Below, piece by piece: positions 44,027 to 53,481 of a DNA stretch of 64,000 bases. The notes under the pieces are model-generated. The model saw nothing but the letters and a program-made list of their open reading frames with translations, was not told where the DNA came from and made no database searches. The position numbers and the translations under genes were made by a program. Each line of letters begins with the position of its first letter. Within the stretch, counting starts at the first letter, position 1. Source of the stretch: Runella limosa DSM 17973 (lineage in GTDB: Bacteria > Bacteroidota > Bacteroidia > Cytophagales > Spirosomataceae). Where the stretch lies: positions 698,343 through 762,342 of the forward strand of contig NZ_KI519420.1 in the NCBI RefSeq assembly GCF_000482465.1, given 5' to 3'.

Positions 44027-44048
44027 TGAGCGGTTGCTCACAACCGTG
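44027..44048. repeat. CTCA-tetraloop hairpin before PorP/SprF gene end
   Basis: CGGTTG-CTCA-CAACCG at 44031-44046; the inner stem is the same as in the hairpin at 31875-31904. It lies 39 bases past the stop of the minus-strand PorP/SprF gene. Confidence 0.7.
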
Positions 44049-44084
44049 TTCTCCGCGCAAGCAATTGCAACAAAGAAAATTTGC

Positions 44085-45131
44085 CTAGAATTTAGGACAA
44101 GAAAGCTGCTTGTCTTTCTTCACGCGACGTTTGCGGGGCGAAGGCTCGTAGTCGAAAGTGTAAGCGAGTGAAATCTCGTGCGAACCACCGCTAGGCAGCC
44201 CCAACGAAGACACCGTGATGTCGTAGCTATACCCAAACGAAAAACGCTCGTGGCGATAGCCTACCAAAGCAATGAGCGATTCGCGGTTAGAAATGTTGGC
44301 GACGTATTTTTTGATGGGTAATCCACGGTACCAAAGCCCAAGCACAATGGGTGAATAGGTGACATATACCCCCAAATCGAGCTGGTCGTATTTTCCTTGA
44401 AACTTATAATTGATGGCGGGCGAAATGCTCATTTCGCGGTCTAATTCATCGCCTAAGCCCGTGTACCCCCCAAACGGAATGCGCAAACCCGCGTGTAAAC
44501 TTCCTTTGATTGGAAGGCGATTGTCGAGTGTGTCGGAGCTTAAATTAAAAAAGCCTTGCTCAGGGCGGTTGAGATGGTGCGCTGCTACTCCTACCCAATA
44601 CTTGTCAGAATAAAGTAAAACCCCTGTCGAAACACTAAGATAGTGGATAGAAGGTGAGCCATTTAAGGCAACTTGGTCAATTGTAGGCTTACCCGTAAAA
44701 CCTTTATTGGTATATTGATCTCCAAAAGTTAAATCCGATAGATTGGCGCGGCGATTTCCGTACGTACCTTGTAAGCCCATACGCAAGGCCGTGCTTTCAT
44801 TGAAACGTAACTGATACGAATATTGTCCCGAGACTTCAGAGCTGCGAAGGCTTCCCGTTCCTTGAGAATCATTGACAAACATCAACCCAACCCCGCTATT
44901 GACATTGGAAAAATAATGATCAACGGCAAAAGAAGTAGTGACATAGTTGGCCGATAATCCTGGCCATTGATTACGGTAGTTCATCATAATACGAGGCGCC
45001 AAGTCTCCTCCTGCAAAAGCAGGGTTCAGGTACAAGGGGTTCGCATAAAATTGCGAAAACTGCGGGTCTTGGGCGTAGCCCACTCGCAAACAAAGTCCCA
45101 ACAGGAAGGTGAAAGCTAATCGTCTCATCAT
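44085..45131 (-). CDS. PorP/SprF-type type IX secretion outer-membrane protein
   Basis: 348 residues from MMRRLAFTFLLG; signal peptide to about residue 20 (GYAQD). Family signatures: DPQFSQFYANPLYLNPAFAG directly after cleavage, NYRNQWPGL, and a beta-barrel with YDITVSSLG near the end. Members of this family accompany T9SS cargo or motility adhesins such as SprB. No adhesin is adjacent. Start set at 45131; the next codon is also Met. Confidence 0.93.
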   Translation of the reverse strand: MMRRLAFTFLLGLCLRVGYAQDPQFSQFYANPLYLNPAFAGGDLAPRIMMNYRNQWPGLSANYVTTSFAVDHYFSNVNSGVGLMFVNDSQGTGSLRSSEVSGQYSYQLRFNESTALRMGLQGTYGNRRANLSDLTFGDQYTNKGFTGKPTIDQVALNGSPSIHYLSVSTGVLLYSDKYWVGVAAHHLNRPEQGFFNLSSDTLDNRLPIKGSLHAGLRIPFGGYTGLGDELDREMSISPAINYKFQGKYDQLDLGVYVTYSPIVLGLWYRGLPIKKYVANISNRESLIALVGYRHERFSFGYSYDITVSSLGLPSGGSHEISLAYTFDYEPSPRKRRVKKDKQLSCPKF

Positions 45132-45322
45132 AATACCAAACGCTACCGCAAACATTTTGCCAAAATAATCACTAAATCGTCGAGAATGTAACGGTTTTTT
45201 CTATTAAATGTTATTCAAGGATTCAAATCAACACATTTTTATTTGATTTTAAAGCAAAATAGGAGGAAAGAACAAAATACTGCGTCTTTAAAAGAAAAGG
45301 TTAACTCTCATTTTTGTATCGC

Positions 45323-47425
45323 ATGAAACGTTTACTTCCCGTTGCGCTTATTGCCCTCGTGGCCGCTCAGTTTCCTTGGGGAAATAAAATCCAAACTTCT
45401 TCGGAAGAATGGCCAGAATACCTCGGCGGCCCTGAGCGTAATCACTATTCTACCCTTACGCAGATTACGCCCGAAAACGTGCAAAATTTGAAAGTCGCGT
45501 GGACGTACGCTACACCTGATTCGGGACAAATGCAGGTAAATCCGATTGTGGTCAACGGCGTTTTGTACGGCGTAACGGCCTCCGTGCAGGCGTTTGCCTT
45601 GGATGCGGCTACGGGCAAAGAAATCTGGCGGTTTGGCGATCCGCTCAAAAACTGGGCGAGTACCAGCCGTGGCGTGGCGTATTGGCGCGAAGGAAATGAC
45701 GAACGAATTTTGCACACGATGGGTCCCTATTTGTACGCCATCGACGCAAAAACGGGCAAAACAATTCCTTCTTTTGGTGATAACGGGCGGGTGGACTTGC
45801 ACACGGGATTACCCGAATCGGCCAAAGATAAATTCATGGTGTCGAACACACCTGGGACAATTTTTGAAGACCTGATTGTGATGCCCGTTCGGTTGTCGGA
45901 AGGAGCGGATGCTGCCCCAGGCGATATTCGGGCGTTTAATGTCAAAACGGGGAAATTGGCGTGGACTTTCCACACCATTCCCTATCCAGGAGAATATGGC
46001 TACGAAACTTTTCCCAAAAATGCCTATAAAAACACCGACGTAGGGGCGGCCAACAACTGGTCGGGAATGTCGGTCGATCGCAAGCGAGGCATTTTGTTCG
46101 TGCCGACGGGTTCAGCGGCCTACGACTTTTACGCAGGAAATCGCAAAGGGAAAAACTTGTTTTCCAACTGCTTACTCGCCTTGGATGCGCGTACAGGCAA
46201 GCGGTTGTGGCATTTTCAAACCATGCACCACGACGTCTGGGACCGCGATTTGCCTGCTCCGCCCAATTTGGTAACGGTGAAGCAGAATGGCAAAAACATC
46301 GACGCCGTAGCCCAAGTGACAAAGCAAGGATATGTGTTTGTGTTTGACCGCGTAACGGGAAAGCCGCTTTTCCCGATAAAAGAAGTACCTGCGCACAAAT
46401 CGAATTTGGTGGGTGAACAAACGTGGCCAACCCAGCCCGTCCCGACCAAACCTGCACCATTTGCGCGTCAGTCGCCTACGGTGACGGAAAAGGAAATCAG
46501 TCCTTATGCCGAAAACCGCGAAGAGCTAATTGCAAACGTGAAAAAATACAAGAATGCGCTCTTTGCCGCGCCCTCAAAAGAAGGAACGGTGATTTTTCCT
46601 GGCTTTGATGGCGGGGCCGAGTGGGGCGGTGCTGCCGTGGATCCTGACGGCGTCATGTACGTCAACAGCAACGAAATGGCGTGGATTTTGACCATGAAAG
46701 ACACCCCTAAGCAAGACGCGCTGGCGCATTTGCCACTGGGCGAACGTACCTATGCCACGCTTTGTACCTCTTGCCACGGGCCAGAGCGGAAAGGAAATGC
46801 CAAGAGCGGTTATCCGTCGTTGGTGGATATTTCAACCAAACGCGACAAAGCCTTTGTGTCCAACATCATCACGTCGGGCAAAGGCATGATGCCAGGTTTT
46901 ACGACTCTCAGCGCGGCCGATAAGCAGGCATTGGTGGCATTTTTGTTTGGTGAAGAGAAAAAAGAAGCCAGCGGTGGAGGTTCCTCCAAAATGCCGTACT
47001 TGCCTTATACAAGCACGGGTTACAATAAGTTTTTGGACAGCAAAGGGCTCCCTGCCATCACGCCGCCTTGGGGAACGCTCAATGCCATTGATTTGAATAC
47101 GGGGGAATACCGTTGGAAAATTCCTTTTGGATATGAACCTTCATTACTGGAAAAAGGGATAAAAAATACGGGGGTAGAAAACTACGGTGGTCCCGTGATT
47201 ACCGCCAGTGGGCTGCTGTTTATTGCCGCCACGAAAGATGGAATGTTTAGGGCATTTGACAAAAAAACAGGTAAATTGCTCTGGGAAACCAAACTCCCTG
47301 CGGCGGCTTTTGCAACCCCTGCAACCTATCAGGTCAATGGCAAACAGTACATTGTGATGGCCTGTGGAGGAACGAAACTTGGAACAAAAAAAGGTAATCA
47401 ATACGTTGCTTTTACGTTACCATAA
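45323..47425 (+). CDS. Quinoprotein (PQQ-type) dehydrogenase with inserted cytochrome c domain
   Basis: 700 residues from the ATG at 45323; a TTG three codons earlier is less likely. Signal-like N-terminus. An eight-bladed propeller of the PQQ alcohol/glucose dehydrogenase type: EWPEYLGGPERNHYS, tryptophan-docking repeats (TGKLAWTFH, TGKRLWHFQ, TGKLLWETK), HHDVWDRDLPAPP. A class I cytochrome c domain with heme motif CTSCH at 481-485 and a later Met ligand candidate is inserted before the last blades. Probable periplasmic sugar or alcohol oxidation passing electrons to cytochromes. No PQQ synthesis genes in the window. Confidence 0.92.
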   Translation: MKRLLPVALIALVAAQFPWGNKIQTSSEEWPEYLGGPERNHYSTLTQITPENVQNLKVAWTYATPDSGQMQVNPIVVNGVLYGVTASVQAFALDAATGKEIWRFGDPLKNWASTSRGVAYWREGNDERILHTMGPYLYAIDAKTGKTIPSFGDNGRVDLHTGLPESAKDKFMVSNTPGTIFEDLIVMPVRLSEGADAAPGDIRAFNVKTGKLAWTFHTIPYPGEYGYETFPKNAYKNTDVGAANNWSGMSVDRKRGILFVPTGSAAYDFYAGNRKGKNLFSNCLLALDARTGKRLWHFQTMHHDVWDRDLPAPPNLVTVKQNGKNIDAVAQVTKQGYVFVFDRVTGKPLFPIKEVPAHKSNLVGEQTWPTQPVPTKPAPFARQSPTVTEKEISPYAENREELIANVKKYKNALFAAPSKEGTVIFPGFDGGAEWGGAAVDPDGVMYVNSNEMAWILTMKDTPKQDALAHLPLGERTYATLCTSCHGPERKGNAKSGYPSLVDISTKRDKAFVSNIITSGKGMMPGFTTLSAADKQALVAFLFGEEKKEASGGGSSKMPYLPYTSTGYNKFLDSKGLPAITPPWGTLNAIDLNTGEYRWKIPFGYEPSLLEKGIKNTGVENYGGPVITASGLLFIAATKDGMFRAFDKKTGKLLWETKLPAAAFATPATYQVNGKQYIVMACGGTKLGTKKGNQYVAFTLP

Positions 47426-47459
47426 TGTATAAGAATGTTTTGGTCACCAACAGCCAGCT

Positions 47460-48887
47460 ATGTTAAATTTAGTTCAGACACAGAAACAATCACTAAAAAT
47501 ATCTCCAGCGCAGATACAGTTGCTCAATTTTTTGCAACTCAATACCCTTGAGTTGGAGCAACATATCAAAAATGAGCTGGAGGAAAATCCTTTTTTAGAC
47601 GAAGGGAATGAAGACTCGGCAGACGACGATTGGGACAATGCCGCCGAGGGTGGTGTCAGTGACCGTGGCGATGACCGTACCCAAGATTACATGGACTGGG
47701 ATGAGTTTAGAGACGATGATGTGCCTGATTACAAAACACGGGTCAATAATTATTCCGACGACGATACCACTTATACCCCTGCGATAGTTGAAAATGTTTC
47801 TTGGCGACAAGAGTTAAAGGAACAGTTTCACTTGCTTTTGCTGACGGAGCGGCAACAGATTTTATCCGATTTTTTGGTAGATTCCCTGACCGACGAAGGA
47901 TATTTGACTTATACCGCAGAGGCGCTGGCAGATGATGTTTCGTTTACGAGCGGAATTTACGTGGAAGTCGCCGAAATGATGGAGTTGATTGACCTGCTAC
48001 GCCACATGGAGCCTGCGGGGTTAGGTGCCAAAAACCTACAAGATTGTTTGTTGTTGCAGCTGGAGCGTCGGGAAGAACCAGATGCCATCTTGGCGCGCGA
48101 ATTGGTCAAGAAACACTTTGATGACTTGGCGGGACGGAGCTACGAAAAGCTCATGAAGGGGCTCGGAATCAATGCCAACCAACTAAAAGAAGTCCTAGGA
48201 CTGATTGCCACCCTAAATCCGCAACCCGTAACGACCAACAACCAAGCGGAGGTTTTGGGCGTCAAAGACAACATTGTGCCCGATTATGTGGTGATTGTCG
48301 ATGGGGATTTGATTGAAGTAGAACTGAACAATCGACGCATTCCGCCGCTGAAAATCAACAAATCATACACCCATGACTTGGGAAAATCAAGGGCGGCCAA
48401 TACGTACGTTAATTCCAAAATAAACGCCGCCAACTGGCTCATTGATGCGATCCAGCAGCGTCAAAATACGATGTTGAAGTCGATGCGTACGATTGTGAAA
48501 TTGCAGGAAGACTATTTCCGAACGGGAGATGTACGGATGCTCAAACCGATGGTGCTTCGCGACGTGGCCGAACGGATTCAGATGGATGTATCGACGATTT
48601 CGAGGGTGACCAGCGGTAAATACGCCCAAACGCCTTTTGGCGTCATTCACCTCAAAGATTTGTTTACGGAGGGTGTTAAAACCGACTCGGGTGAGGAAGT
48701 ATCGAATCGGCAGATTCAATTGGCTTTGGCTGAGTTGGTAGCACAAGAAGACAAACAAAGCCCACTAAACGATTTTCAACTGGCCGAACTGTTAGCGGAA
48801 AAAGGGTATCCCGTGGCCCGCCGAACCGTGGCCAAATACCGCGAACAACTTGACATTCCGACGGCTTCGTTACGCCGAACTTTATAG
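47460..48887 (+). CDS. rpoN: RNA polymerase sigma-54 factor
   Basis: 475 residues. Region I with Gln/Leu-rich SLKISPAQIQLLNFLQLNT (activator contact), acidic region II (about 45-110), core-binding middle (PAGLGAKNLQDCLLLQLE), DNA-binding region and the RpoN box ARRTVAKYRE near the C-terminus. Needs AAA+ enhancer-binding activators, none of which is in this window. 34 bases separate it from the quinoprotein gene. Confidence 0.95.
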   Translation: MLNLVQTQKQSLKISPAQIQLLNFLQLNTLELEQHIKNELEENPFLDEGNEDSADDDWDNAAEGGVSDRGDDRTQDYMDWDEFRDDDVPDYKTRVNNYSDDDTTYTPAIVENVSWRQELKEQFHLLLLTERQQILSDFLVDSLTDEGYLTYTAEALADDVSFTSGIYVEVAEMMELIDLLRHMEPAGLGAKNLQDCLLLQLERREEPDAILARELVKKHFDDLAGRSYEKLMKGLGINANQLKEVLGLIATLNPQPVTTNNQAEVLGVKDNIVPDYVVIVDGDLIEVELNNRRIPPLKINKSYTHDLGKSRAANTYVNSKINAANWLIDAIQQRQNTMLKSMRTIVKLQEDYFRTGDVRMLKPMVLRDVAERIQMDVSTISRVTSGKYAQTPFGVIHLKDLFTEGVKTDSGEEVSNRQIQLALAELVAQEDKQSPLNDFQLAELLAEKGYPVARRTVAKYREQLDIPTASLRRTL

Positions 48888-48962
48888 AAAAAAGGTAAAA
48901 AAACGTATTTTTAGCCTTCTATTGCCAATTGTGTAATAACCCAACTAATAACTCCTAAACGC

Positions 48963-49265
48963 ATGTTTGTTCATCACGTATTCTTTTTCTTAAACAACCC
49001 TGATAGTGCCGCTGACCGCGAGGCGCTTGTGGCAGGTTTGCAAACCTTGACGTCGATTGAAGGCGTAAAATTAGCCCACATTGGCAAAGTTGCCGACACG
49101 CACCGTGGGGTTATCGACCGTTCGTATTCGGTGTCGTGGTTGATGCTTTTTGATACCAAAGAAGCGCAAGACGTTTATCAAGACCACCCCGTTCACCACA
49201 AATTTGTGGAAAACTGCGCGCATTTGTGGGAAAAGGTCATCGTGTATGATTCAGATGATGTCTGA
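48963..49265 (+). CDS. Dabb (stress-responsive A/B barrel) domain protein
   Basis: 100 residues: MFVHHVFFFLN opening, SVSWLMLFDTKEAQDVYQDHPVHHKFVE closing with the conserved HPxHxxF. Dimeric ferredoxin-like alpha/beta barrel; functions vary (stress proteins, polyketide cyclases). Its last bases overlap the start of the AraC-type regulator, so the two are translationally coupled. Confidence 0.9.
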   Translation: MFVHHVFFFLNNPDSAADREALVAGLQTLTSIEGVKLAHIGKVADTHRGVIDRSYSVSWLMLFDTKEAQDVYQDHPVHHKFVENCAHLWEKVIVYDSDDV

Positions 49266-50136
49266 GAAAGAACCCGTCCACATTCGGCAAGCGCACCTTT
49301 CGGTTCCGTTTGTGTATCGGACGATGCAGGAGGTCGAAGAACGGCGCAACCAAACGCCCGATTTGCCCCACCGCCACGATTACTTTACGGTATTGGTGGT
49401 AGAAGAAGCCGAAGGAACGCACCAAATTGATTTTACGAATTATCCGCTACGGCCCAACACCGTCTATTTTGTGTCGCCTGAGCAAATTCACCACGTGACC
49501 CTGACGCAACCCGCGCCGCGCGGTCACGTGGTGTTGTTTCGTCCCGATTTTCTTCAAAATTATAGCATTGCTCCCGCGCAGTTGTACGACATGGATTTGT
49601 TTTTCAACTGCGACGAATCGCGTCCCATCGAACTGACAACCGCCGAAATGCGTCAACTTCAACCGTTTCTGTCGGCCATTGCCAACGAAGTGGCGGAGTC
49701 AAATCTGCAAAAATGGGAGGCCGTGGGAGCGTGGTTAAAACTGTTTTTAGTGCAGTGCAAACGTTTCAAAGCGGCCAACTATTTGCCCAATAAACCCCTC
49801 GACAAGCGTAAATCGGAAATTGTGAAGCAGTTTAAAAACGATGTGGAGCAGTTTTTTAAGCAGTTTCACAAAGTGGGTGATTATGCCGACCGACAACTGC
49901 TAACGGCCAATCACCTCAACGACGTTATCAAAGCTGAAACGGGGACGTCGGCCAAGGACTTTATCCAAAATCGTTTGGTACTAGAAGCAAAGCGCTTGGC
50001 GCGTTATTCCGAATTAAGTGCCAAAGAGATAGCATATCGGCTTGGGTACGAAGATGTTGCTCATTTTAGCAAGGTTTTTAAAAAAGCTGAAAATGTGGCC
50101 TTTACTGAGTTTAGAACTAATATCTCGAAATTTTAG
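49258..50136 (+). CDS. AraC-family transcriptional regulator
   Basis: 292 residues from the ATG at 49258 (other Met codons three or twelve bases before are possible). N-terminal cupin ligand-binding region with PDLPHRHDYFTVLVV and VYFVSPEQIHHV (about 30-90), C-terminal pair of helix-turn-helices (about 190-290; LSAKEIAYRLGYEDVAHFSK then FKKAENVAFTEFR). Overlaps the Dabb gene by 8 bases. Its target is probably the local Dabb gene or the dioxygenase gene just downstream (inference). Confidence 0.9.
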   Translation: MSEKEPVHIRQAHLSVPFVYRTMQEVEERRNQTPDLPHRHDYFTVLVVEEAEGTHQIDFTNYPLRPNTVYFVSPEQIHHVTLTQPAPRGHVVLFRPDFLQNYSIAPAQLYDMDLFFNCDESRPIELTTAEMRQLQPFLSAIANEVAESNLQKWEAVGAWLKLFLVQCKRFKAANYLPNKPLDKRKSEIVKQFKNDVEQFFKQFHKVGDYADRQLLTANHLNDVIKAETGTSAKDFIQNRLVLEAKRLARYSELSAKEIAYRLGYEDVAHFSKVFKKAENVAFTEFRTNISKF

Positions 50137-50240
50137 AACAAACTAACCTCCCGAAAGTTTTGAACTTTCGGGAGGTTTTGCCCGAAATTTTAGAACAAAT
50201 CAACCTTCCAAAAATCCTGAAACTTTCGGGAGGTTTTGCC
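50126..50240. repeat. 57-bp tandem duplication carrying the AraC gene 3' end
   Basis: CGAAATTTTAGAACAAA appears at 50126 (the last codons and stop of the AraC gene) and again at 50183. The first copy contains a 15-bp stem hairpin AACCTCCCGAAAGTT/AACTTTCGGGAGGTT; the second keeps the right arm exactly but its left arm is degraded. Related AACTTTCGGGAAG pieces occur at 61530. Confidence 0.85.
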
Positions 50241-50250
50241 CCAATCTCTT

Positions 50251-51204
50251 ATGAAAACGCAAGAATTACTCAAAGGACTTCACCACGTCACGGCTACCGT
50301 AAACGATGCGCAGGAAGACTATGATTTTTATACCAAAATCCTTGGACTTCGTTTGGTCAAAAAGACCGTCAATTTTGATAATAATTCGGTGTATCACTTT
50401 TACTACGCCGACCAAGTAGGTACGCCTGGTACCGTTTTCACCACTTTTCCGTACAAAGGTCAAGGCGTGCGGGTAGGTGAAGAAGGAACGGGTTTGATTA
50501 TTGCCACCGCTTTTTCGGTGCCAAGTACAGCATTGGCATTTTGGTCGGAACGGTTGACCGAAAATGGCTTTGTCGTTACCGCTTCGCAGCGGTTTGGGCA
50601 GGAAGTTCGTTGGTTTCGCGACCCGTCGGGCTTGCAGTTGGAATTGATTGCGGATGACACTGACACCCGTGCGCCCTACGTGACGAAAGAAGTTTCGGCA
50701 GAAGTAGGGATTCGAGGGATTCACCACGTGACGTTATGGGTGGCAGCGAGCGATTGGGACGTACTTCGCACGTTTTTGACTTCCGAAATGAACATGGCCG
50801 AAATTGGGCAGGAAGGCGAGCGTATTCGCTTGAAAGTCAACGAAGGAGGAGCGGGGAGTTGCCTTGAGATTGTTCGGGCAGCGGCGGATGCACCACGCGG
50901 CAAAAACGGCTTGGGCACAGTTCACCACGTCGCTTGGAAAGTCGAAACGTTTGAAGCGTTATTGGCTTTGCGTCATCGGTTGGTGGAGGAATTGGGAATG
51001 CAAGTAACCGAAGTGCGCGACCGCAAATATTTTCGTTCGATTTACTTCCGAGTGCCTTCGCATCAGCTCTTTGAGGTGGCCACCATCCCGCCAGGATTTG
51101 CGGTGGATGAGTCGGAAGAAGAACTAGGTACGCACCTCATGCTGCCCGACGACAAAGAAGCAAACCGCGCGGCGATTGAAGCGGTATTGCCTGTGTTGCA
51201 TTAG
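50251..51204 (+). CDS. Ring-cleaving dioxygenase-like VOC protein (paralogue 1)
   Basis: 317 residues from the ATG at 50251 (MKTQELLKGLHHV). Two tandem vicinal-oxygen-chelate modules. Metal-ligand candidates: His in LKGLHHVTATV, His in GTVHHVAWKV, Glu in QLFEVATIPPGF. It resembles Bacillus MhqO/MhqA and the paralogue at 56491-57468, from which it differs in having an extra GIRGIHHVTLWV His pair at the start of module two. True substrate unknown; hydroquinone-type compounds are likely from family context. Confidence 0.9.
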   Translation: MKTQELLKGLHHVTATVNDAQEDYDFYTKILGLRLVKKTVNFDNNSVYHFYYADQVGTPGTVFTTFPYKGQGVRVGEEGTGLIIATAFSVPSTALAFWSERLTENGFVVTASQRFGQEVRWFRDPSGLQLELIADDTDTRAPYVTKEVSAEVGIRGIHHVTLWVAASDWDVLRTFLTSEMNMAEIGQEGERIRLKVNEGGAGSCLEIVRAAADAPRGKNGLGTVHHVAWKVETFEALLALRHRLVEELGMQVTEVRDRKYFRSIYFRVPSHQLFEVATIPPGFAVDESEEELGTHLMLPDDKEANRAAIEAVLPVLH

Positions 51205-51208
51205 ATTC

Positions 51209-52339
51209 TCATAGTTTTTGAAGTGCTTCTTTTGCAGTTTTATTGGTAGGGTTTAATTGAAGTGATTGCTCAAAAGCTTGGCGTGCTTGTGCTTTTTTGC
51301 CCGATTTCTCGTACGCCATACCCAATAAGTTGTAGGTATTAAAACTCCACGGAAATACTTCTAAACTGAGTTGATAAATACGAACAGCTTCGTTGGGTTT
51401 CTGAGAATTTACCAATTCATTACCTAGCTTATTCAATTGTTCTGAGCTGAAATCATAGCTAAAGTGATCTTGGTCGTTGCGATACAAACGGTAGAAATGA
51501 TTGACAGTAGCTTCAAGACCTTCCTTGGCCAGAAGAGGACGCAGATGCTCGTCAATGGGAAGCAAAGGTTGATTCAGATTGGGTGATTTTTCAATTACTT
51601 TTTGCAAATAACGAGTTGATAAACCATAAAAAGCAGGTTGTCCCGTTAAGCGATTTGCTGAAGAACCACCCAAAATCCCGATTAGTTGACCATTTTTATC
51701 AATAATAGGTGAGCCGCTCGCGCCGCCTACTTGTTGAGTAGTATCTGTGCTAATAAGAATTCTATTACCCATGGTTTCAATTACGTGGCCTTCGTATATA
51801 ACGCATCCTTTTTCTTTATAAGGGCAAGCAAAAATGTAAGTGGGTTCCCCTTTGATCACGGGGCTGTACCTTGGCTTGAGGGGTTGGAGGTTGGGCGATA
51901 CATACTTAGTCGAAAATACCAGCCAGTCTCGTTGGGTAATAGACGAATGTTTACCTTCTAATATCTCGGTGGTGTCAGTATTCAGTAGTGACTCAATCAC
52001 GACCGAATCAGCTGGGTTATTTTTAGGGTGCATAAGCCACTTTTGAAGATTATTCTTCAAAGCGACAGTGTGCATGTTTTTCATTTTGGCAATCCACAAT
52101 ACATGTTTCGCCGTCACAGCCAACGTGTCTTTACCTGTATCAATCAGGAAACCAGTAGCGGCGTATTGAAAGGACGGATGGACGTATTGTTCTCCGTTTT
52201 TGTACCAAACTTCGTTGATTAAAGCGATGGCTGGCCATTGATTTTTGGGGCGATTCATCCAAGGTGCTTTGGATTGAGCCAACAGATAGTTGCACTGACA
52301 ACAAAGCACAAAGAACATGAGATAGCGAGGAATATTCAT
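51209..52339 (-). CDS. Exported trypsin-like protease with TPR tail
   Basis: 376 residues. Signal peptide ending around LLAQS; chymotrypsin-fold protease with His in AVTAKHVLW, a central Asp candidate, and Ser in VGGASGSPIID (GxSG). The C-terminal ~100 residues carry TPR helices (LLGMAYEKSGKKAQARQAFE). Likely periplasmic or surface-exposed. Convergent with the dioxygenase gene: only 4 bases separate the stops. Confidence 0.85.
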   Translation of the reverse strand: MNIPRYLMFFVLCCQCNYLLAQSKAPWMNRPKNQWPAIALINEVWYKNGEQYVHPSFQYAATGFLIDTGKDTLAVTAKHVLWIAKMKNMHTVALKNNLQKWLMHPKNNPADSVVIESLLNTDTTEILEGKHSSITQRDWLVFSTKYVSPNLQPLKPRYSPVIKGEPTYIFACPYKEKGCVIYEGHVIETMGNRILISTDTTQQVGGASGSPIIDKNGQLIGILGGSSANRLTGQPAFYGLSTRYLQKVIEKSPNLNQPLLPIDEHLRPLLAKEGLEATVNHFYRLYRNDQDHFSYDFSSEQLNKLGNELVNSQKPNEAVRIYQLSLEVFPWSFNTYNLLGMAYEKSGKKAQARQAFEQSLQLNPTNKTAKEALQKL

Positions 52340-52521
52340 CGTTTTTTTTATTGAATTTTACAGATGCAAAGGAAACCCCTTCGCTAAAACGAAGCGCCAA
52401 ATGTTTGTAAAACTATGTTAAGGAGTTGTAAAAGTTTGAATGTGGGAAGTAAAACCTGAAATCGTGCGTTATTTTAAATAATTACAAACGTTTGCATTGA
52501 AAAATAACTCAGTGCCATTAT

Positions 52522-52549
52522 TTTGTAGAAAAATTATATTTTATACTTG
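52522..52549 (+). promoter_or_regulatory. Promoter of the inositol oxygenase gene
   Basis: TTTG at 52522-52525 and TATACTTG at 52542-52549 (one mismatch to TAnnTTTG) with 16-base spacing, the same as for argS. Leader about 52 bases. Confidence 0.55.
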
Positions 52550-52606
52550 CAATGGAAAGAACCCATCGGGGTGTAGTGTGCATCAAATATTCTTAACAAC
52601 ATAAAA

Positions 52607-53467
52607 ATGGAAAATGTAAATCCAACACCGCTTCAAAGCCTGGAAGATTGGGAAGACGACGTACTCGAACGCTACCCAGAACCTGGCACAAAAGCCAAGG
52701 ATGATTATCGCAACTATGAGGATTCTGAACGGGTAAATACCGTTAGAGAGTTCTATCGTTTGAACCACACCTATCAAACTTACGATTTTGTGGTAGAAAA
52801 AGAGCGCGAATTTTTGGCGTTCAACAAACGCGAAATGTCCATTTGGGATGCCGTTGCGTTTTTGAACACCTTGGTGGACGACTCGGACCCAGACACTGAT
52901 TTGGATCAGCTTCAACACTTACTCCAAACGTCAGAAGCAATTCGCCAAGATGGGCACCCTGATTGGTTTGTTTTGACGGGTTTTATGCACGATTTGGGTA
53001 AAGTTCTTTGCCTTTTTGGTGAGCCACAATGGGCGGTGGTTGGTGATACTTTCCCTGTGGGTTGCAAACACTCGGATCGCATCGTTTATCCTGAGTTTTT
53101 TGATTTGAATCCCGATAGCAGAGACGCACGTTTTAATACAAAATATGGTATTTATGAGCCAAACTGCGGTTTGGACAACGTAAAATTGAGCTGGGGACAT
53201 GATGAGTATATCTACCAAATCATGAAAAACTACATTCCTGAAGAAGGATTGTACATGCTCCGTTATCACTCATTTTATTCGCAGCACCGCGAAGGTGCTT
53301 ACGACCACTTGATGAGTAAGCACGACCACAAAATGTTTGAGTGGGTAAACAAATTTAATCCGTACGATTTGTACTCAAAAGTGCCTTATCCGCCAAACGT
53401 ACAAGAGTTGAAACCATACTACGAAGACTTGGTAGCCAAATATTTGCCAAGTACTTTGAAGTTCTAA
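52607..53467 (+). CDS. Inositol oxygenase (MIOX) family protein
   Basis: 286 residues, HD-like di-iron oxygenase. The six iron ligands known from mammalian MIOX are all matched: His104, His128 and Asp129 in FMHDLGK, His198 in SWGHDEY, His221 in RYHSFY, and Asp254 in NPYDLY. Also present are KREMSIWDA and the GDTFPVGC substrate loop. Converts myo-inositol to D-glucuronate. The family is mostly eukaryotic with scattered Bacteroidota members. Cytosolic, single gene with own promoter and terminator; no inositol genes around. Confidence 0.92.
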   Translation: MENVNPTPLQSLEDWEDDVLERYPEPGTKAKDDYRNYEDSERVNTVREFYRLNHTYQTYDFVVEKEREFLAFNKREMSIWDAVAFLNTLVDDSDPDTDLDQLQHLLQTSEAIRQDGHPDWFVLTGFMHDLGKVLCLFGEPQWAVVGDTFPVGCKHSDRIVYPEFFDLNPDSRDARFNTKYGIYEPNCGLDNVKLSWGHDEYIYQIMKNYIPEEGLYMLRYHSFYSQHREGAYDHLMSKHDHKMFEWVNKFNPYDLYSKVPYPPNVQELKPYYEDLVAKYLPSTLKF

Positions 53468-53481
53468 TACAGGTATTTGAG

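Noticed and set aside
43805-44029. Small basic protein encoded across the palindromic repeat
   Set aside because: The open frame is produced by the GC-rich repeat and has no homology or start context.
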